Of a stretch of 64,000 nucleotides of DNA, positions 63,379-64,000 are shown piece after piece (position 1 is the first letter of the stretch; each line of letters opens with the position of its first letter). The notes below the pieces were generated by a model. It saw only the letters and a list, made by a program, of their open reading frames with translations, made no database searches and was not told where the DNA came from. Both the position numbers and the translations under genes were made by a program. Location of the stretch: positions 28,717,501 to 28,781,500 of the forward strand of contig NC_086183.1 of assembly GCF_023053635.1 (NCBI RefSeq), in the 5' to 3' direction. Source of the DNA: Elgaria multicarinata webbii (lineage: Eukaryota > Chordata > Lepidosauria > Squamata > Anguidae).

Positions 63379-64000
63379 GTTGTTTGATGCCAGAGATGAG
63401 CAATCTCTGTGGCTTGGCAGGGGAGGGGGTTACATTGCCTCCCAAACTCAGCAGAGGATGGATGTCACCCCTTGCCCACTCACTATGAAATTCACTGTAA
63501 TTAGCAGGGAAAGCGCAATATTTTAGCAGACTCAGGCACATGGGGAGTGCATATCTTCTTTCCAGCAGAATCGCACTGCCATGAGACTGCTAAACGGGCA
63601 CAGGTTTTGCCAATGCCAGGATGGCAGAGTGTGCAAAAACAGAGGAGCGCTATGGGGAAATCCCATCCTCTGATGGAGCAGGGCCTCCTTCATCTCCTGC
63701 TGCCTGATCCTTTGAAACTAAGATCTCTGCCTGCAGAGCCTGGGCTTTACTAGAGCTGTATTCCTTCTCCCAAAAGTAGTAAAGCTGATTCTCTTGACCA
63801 TGCACAGAGTATCCCACTATCCGCCCTAAAGGGCAACCGCAGCATTTCCCAAACATCTGGGATGATGGGGCAGAGGTTTCTAGCTCTGGCTTCCAAGCAG
63901 GCTTTAGCCATTGCCTCTTTCTTTCTGGAAATGAGCCACCCCAGTCCACTGTGGTGCTATCGGAAGAGGCTGTGCATTGGAACGGAGGGCCTGAAACAAG
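63378..64000. other. Unassigned end of window
   Basis: No gene or named repeat recognised. Confidence 0.3.

Overview
The window looks like intron-rich nuclear DNA from a squamate reptile. It holds tRNA-derived SINEs of the Sauria type, a second squamate SINE, many CR1 and L2-like LINE 3' ends, long ATT, GATA and GT microsatellites, and many palindromic DNA-transposon fragments. No prokaryotic signals are present. The species cannot be named from the sequence.

The host content is an immunoglobulin-superfamily locus of CEACAM type. On the + strand four tandem units lie at a spacing of about 10-11 kb (unit 1 about 1-6565, unit 2 about 8970-16320, unit 3 about 20700-28650, unit 4 about 31855-36425). 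Each has or had a leader exon, one V-type Ig exon resembling the CEACAM N domain, one transmembrane exon, small symmetric cytoplasmic exons and a conserved 3' exon. Unit 1 enters the window mid-exon and carries a long proline-rich TTK-repeat segment fused in the same exon to the V domain. Units 1 and 4 have readable tails. Unit 3 shows signs of decay: its start codon is replaced and its last splice acceptor is missing.

Convergent to the array, on the - strand (44225 down to 38901), is a CEACAM-like receptor with a leader, an IgC2 exon, a transmembrane exon and three tail exons. The tail carries SLYVEL, ITYQEL and SLYQEL; the last two have ITAM spacing. Its last exon overlaps by 19 bp a + strand exon coding a basic tail. 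No intact N-domain exon was found for it.

From 44.3 to 54.8 kb I see only repeats and unassigned DNA, including a broken endogenous retrovirus piece. From 55.4 to 60.8 kb lies a fifth + strand gene with two V-type domains and a weak transmembrane exon. From 61 kb to the end there are LINEs and unassigned sequence.

The most unusual protein feature is that all six V-type domains lack the usual B- and F-strand cysteines. Instead they share one cysteine two residues before the core tryptophan and another in strand E. Together the genes look like an expanding and decaying set of cell-surface Ig receptors beside a signalling CEACAM, but their ligands and cell types cannot be read from the sequence.
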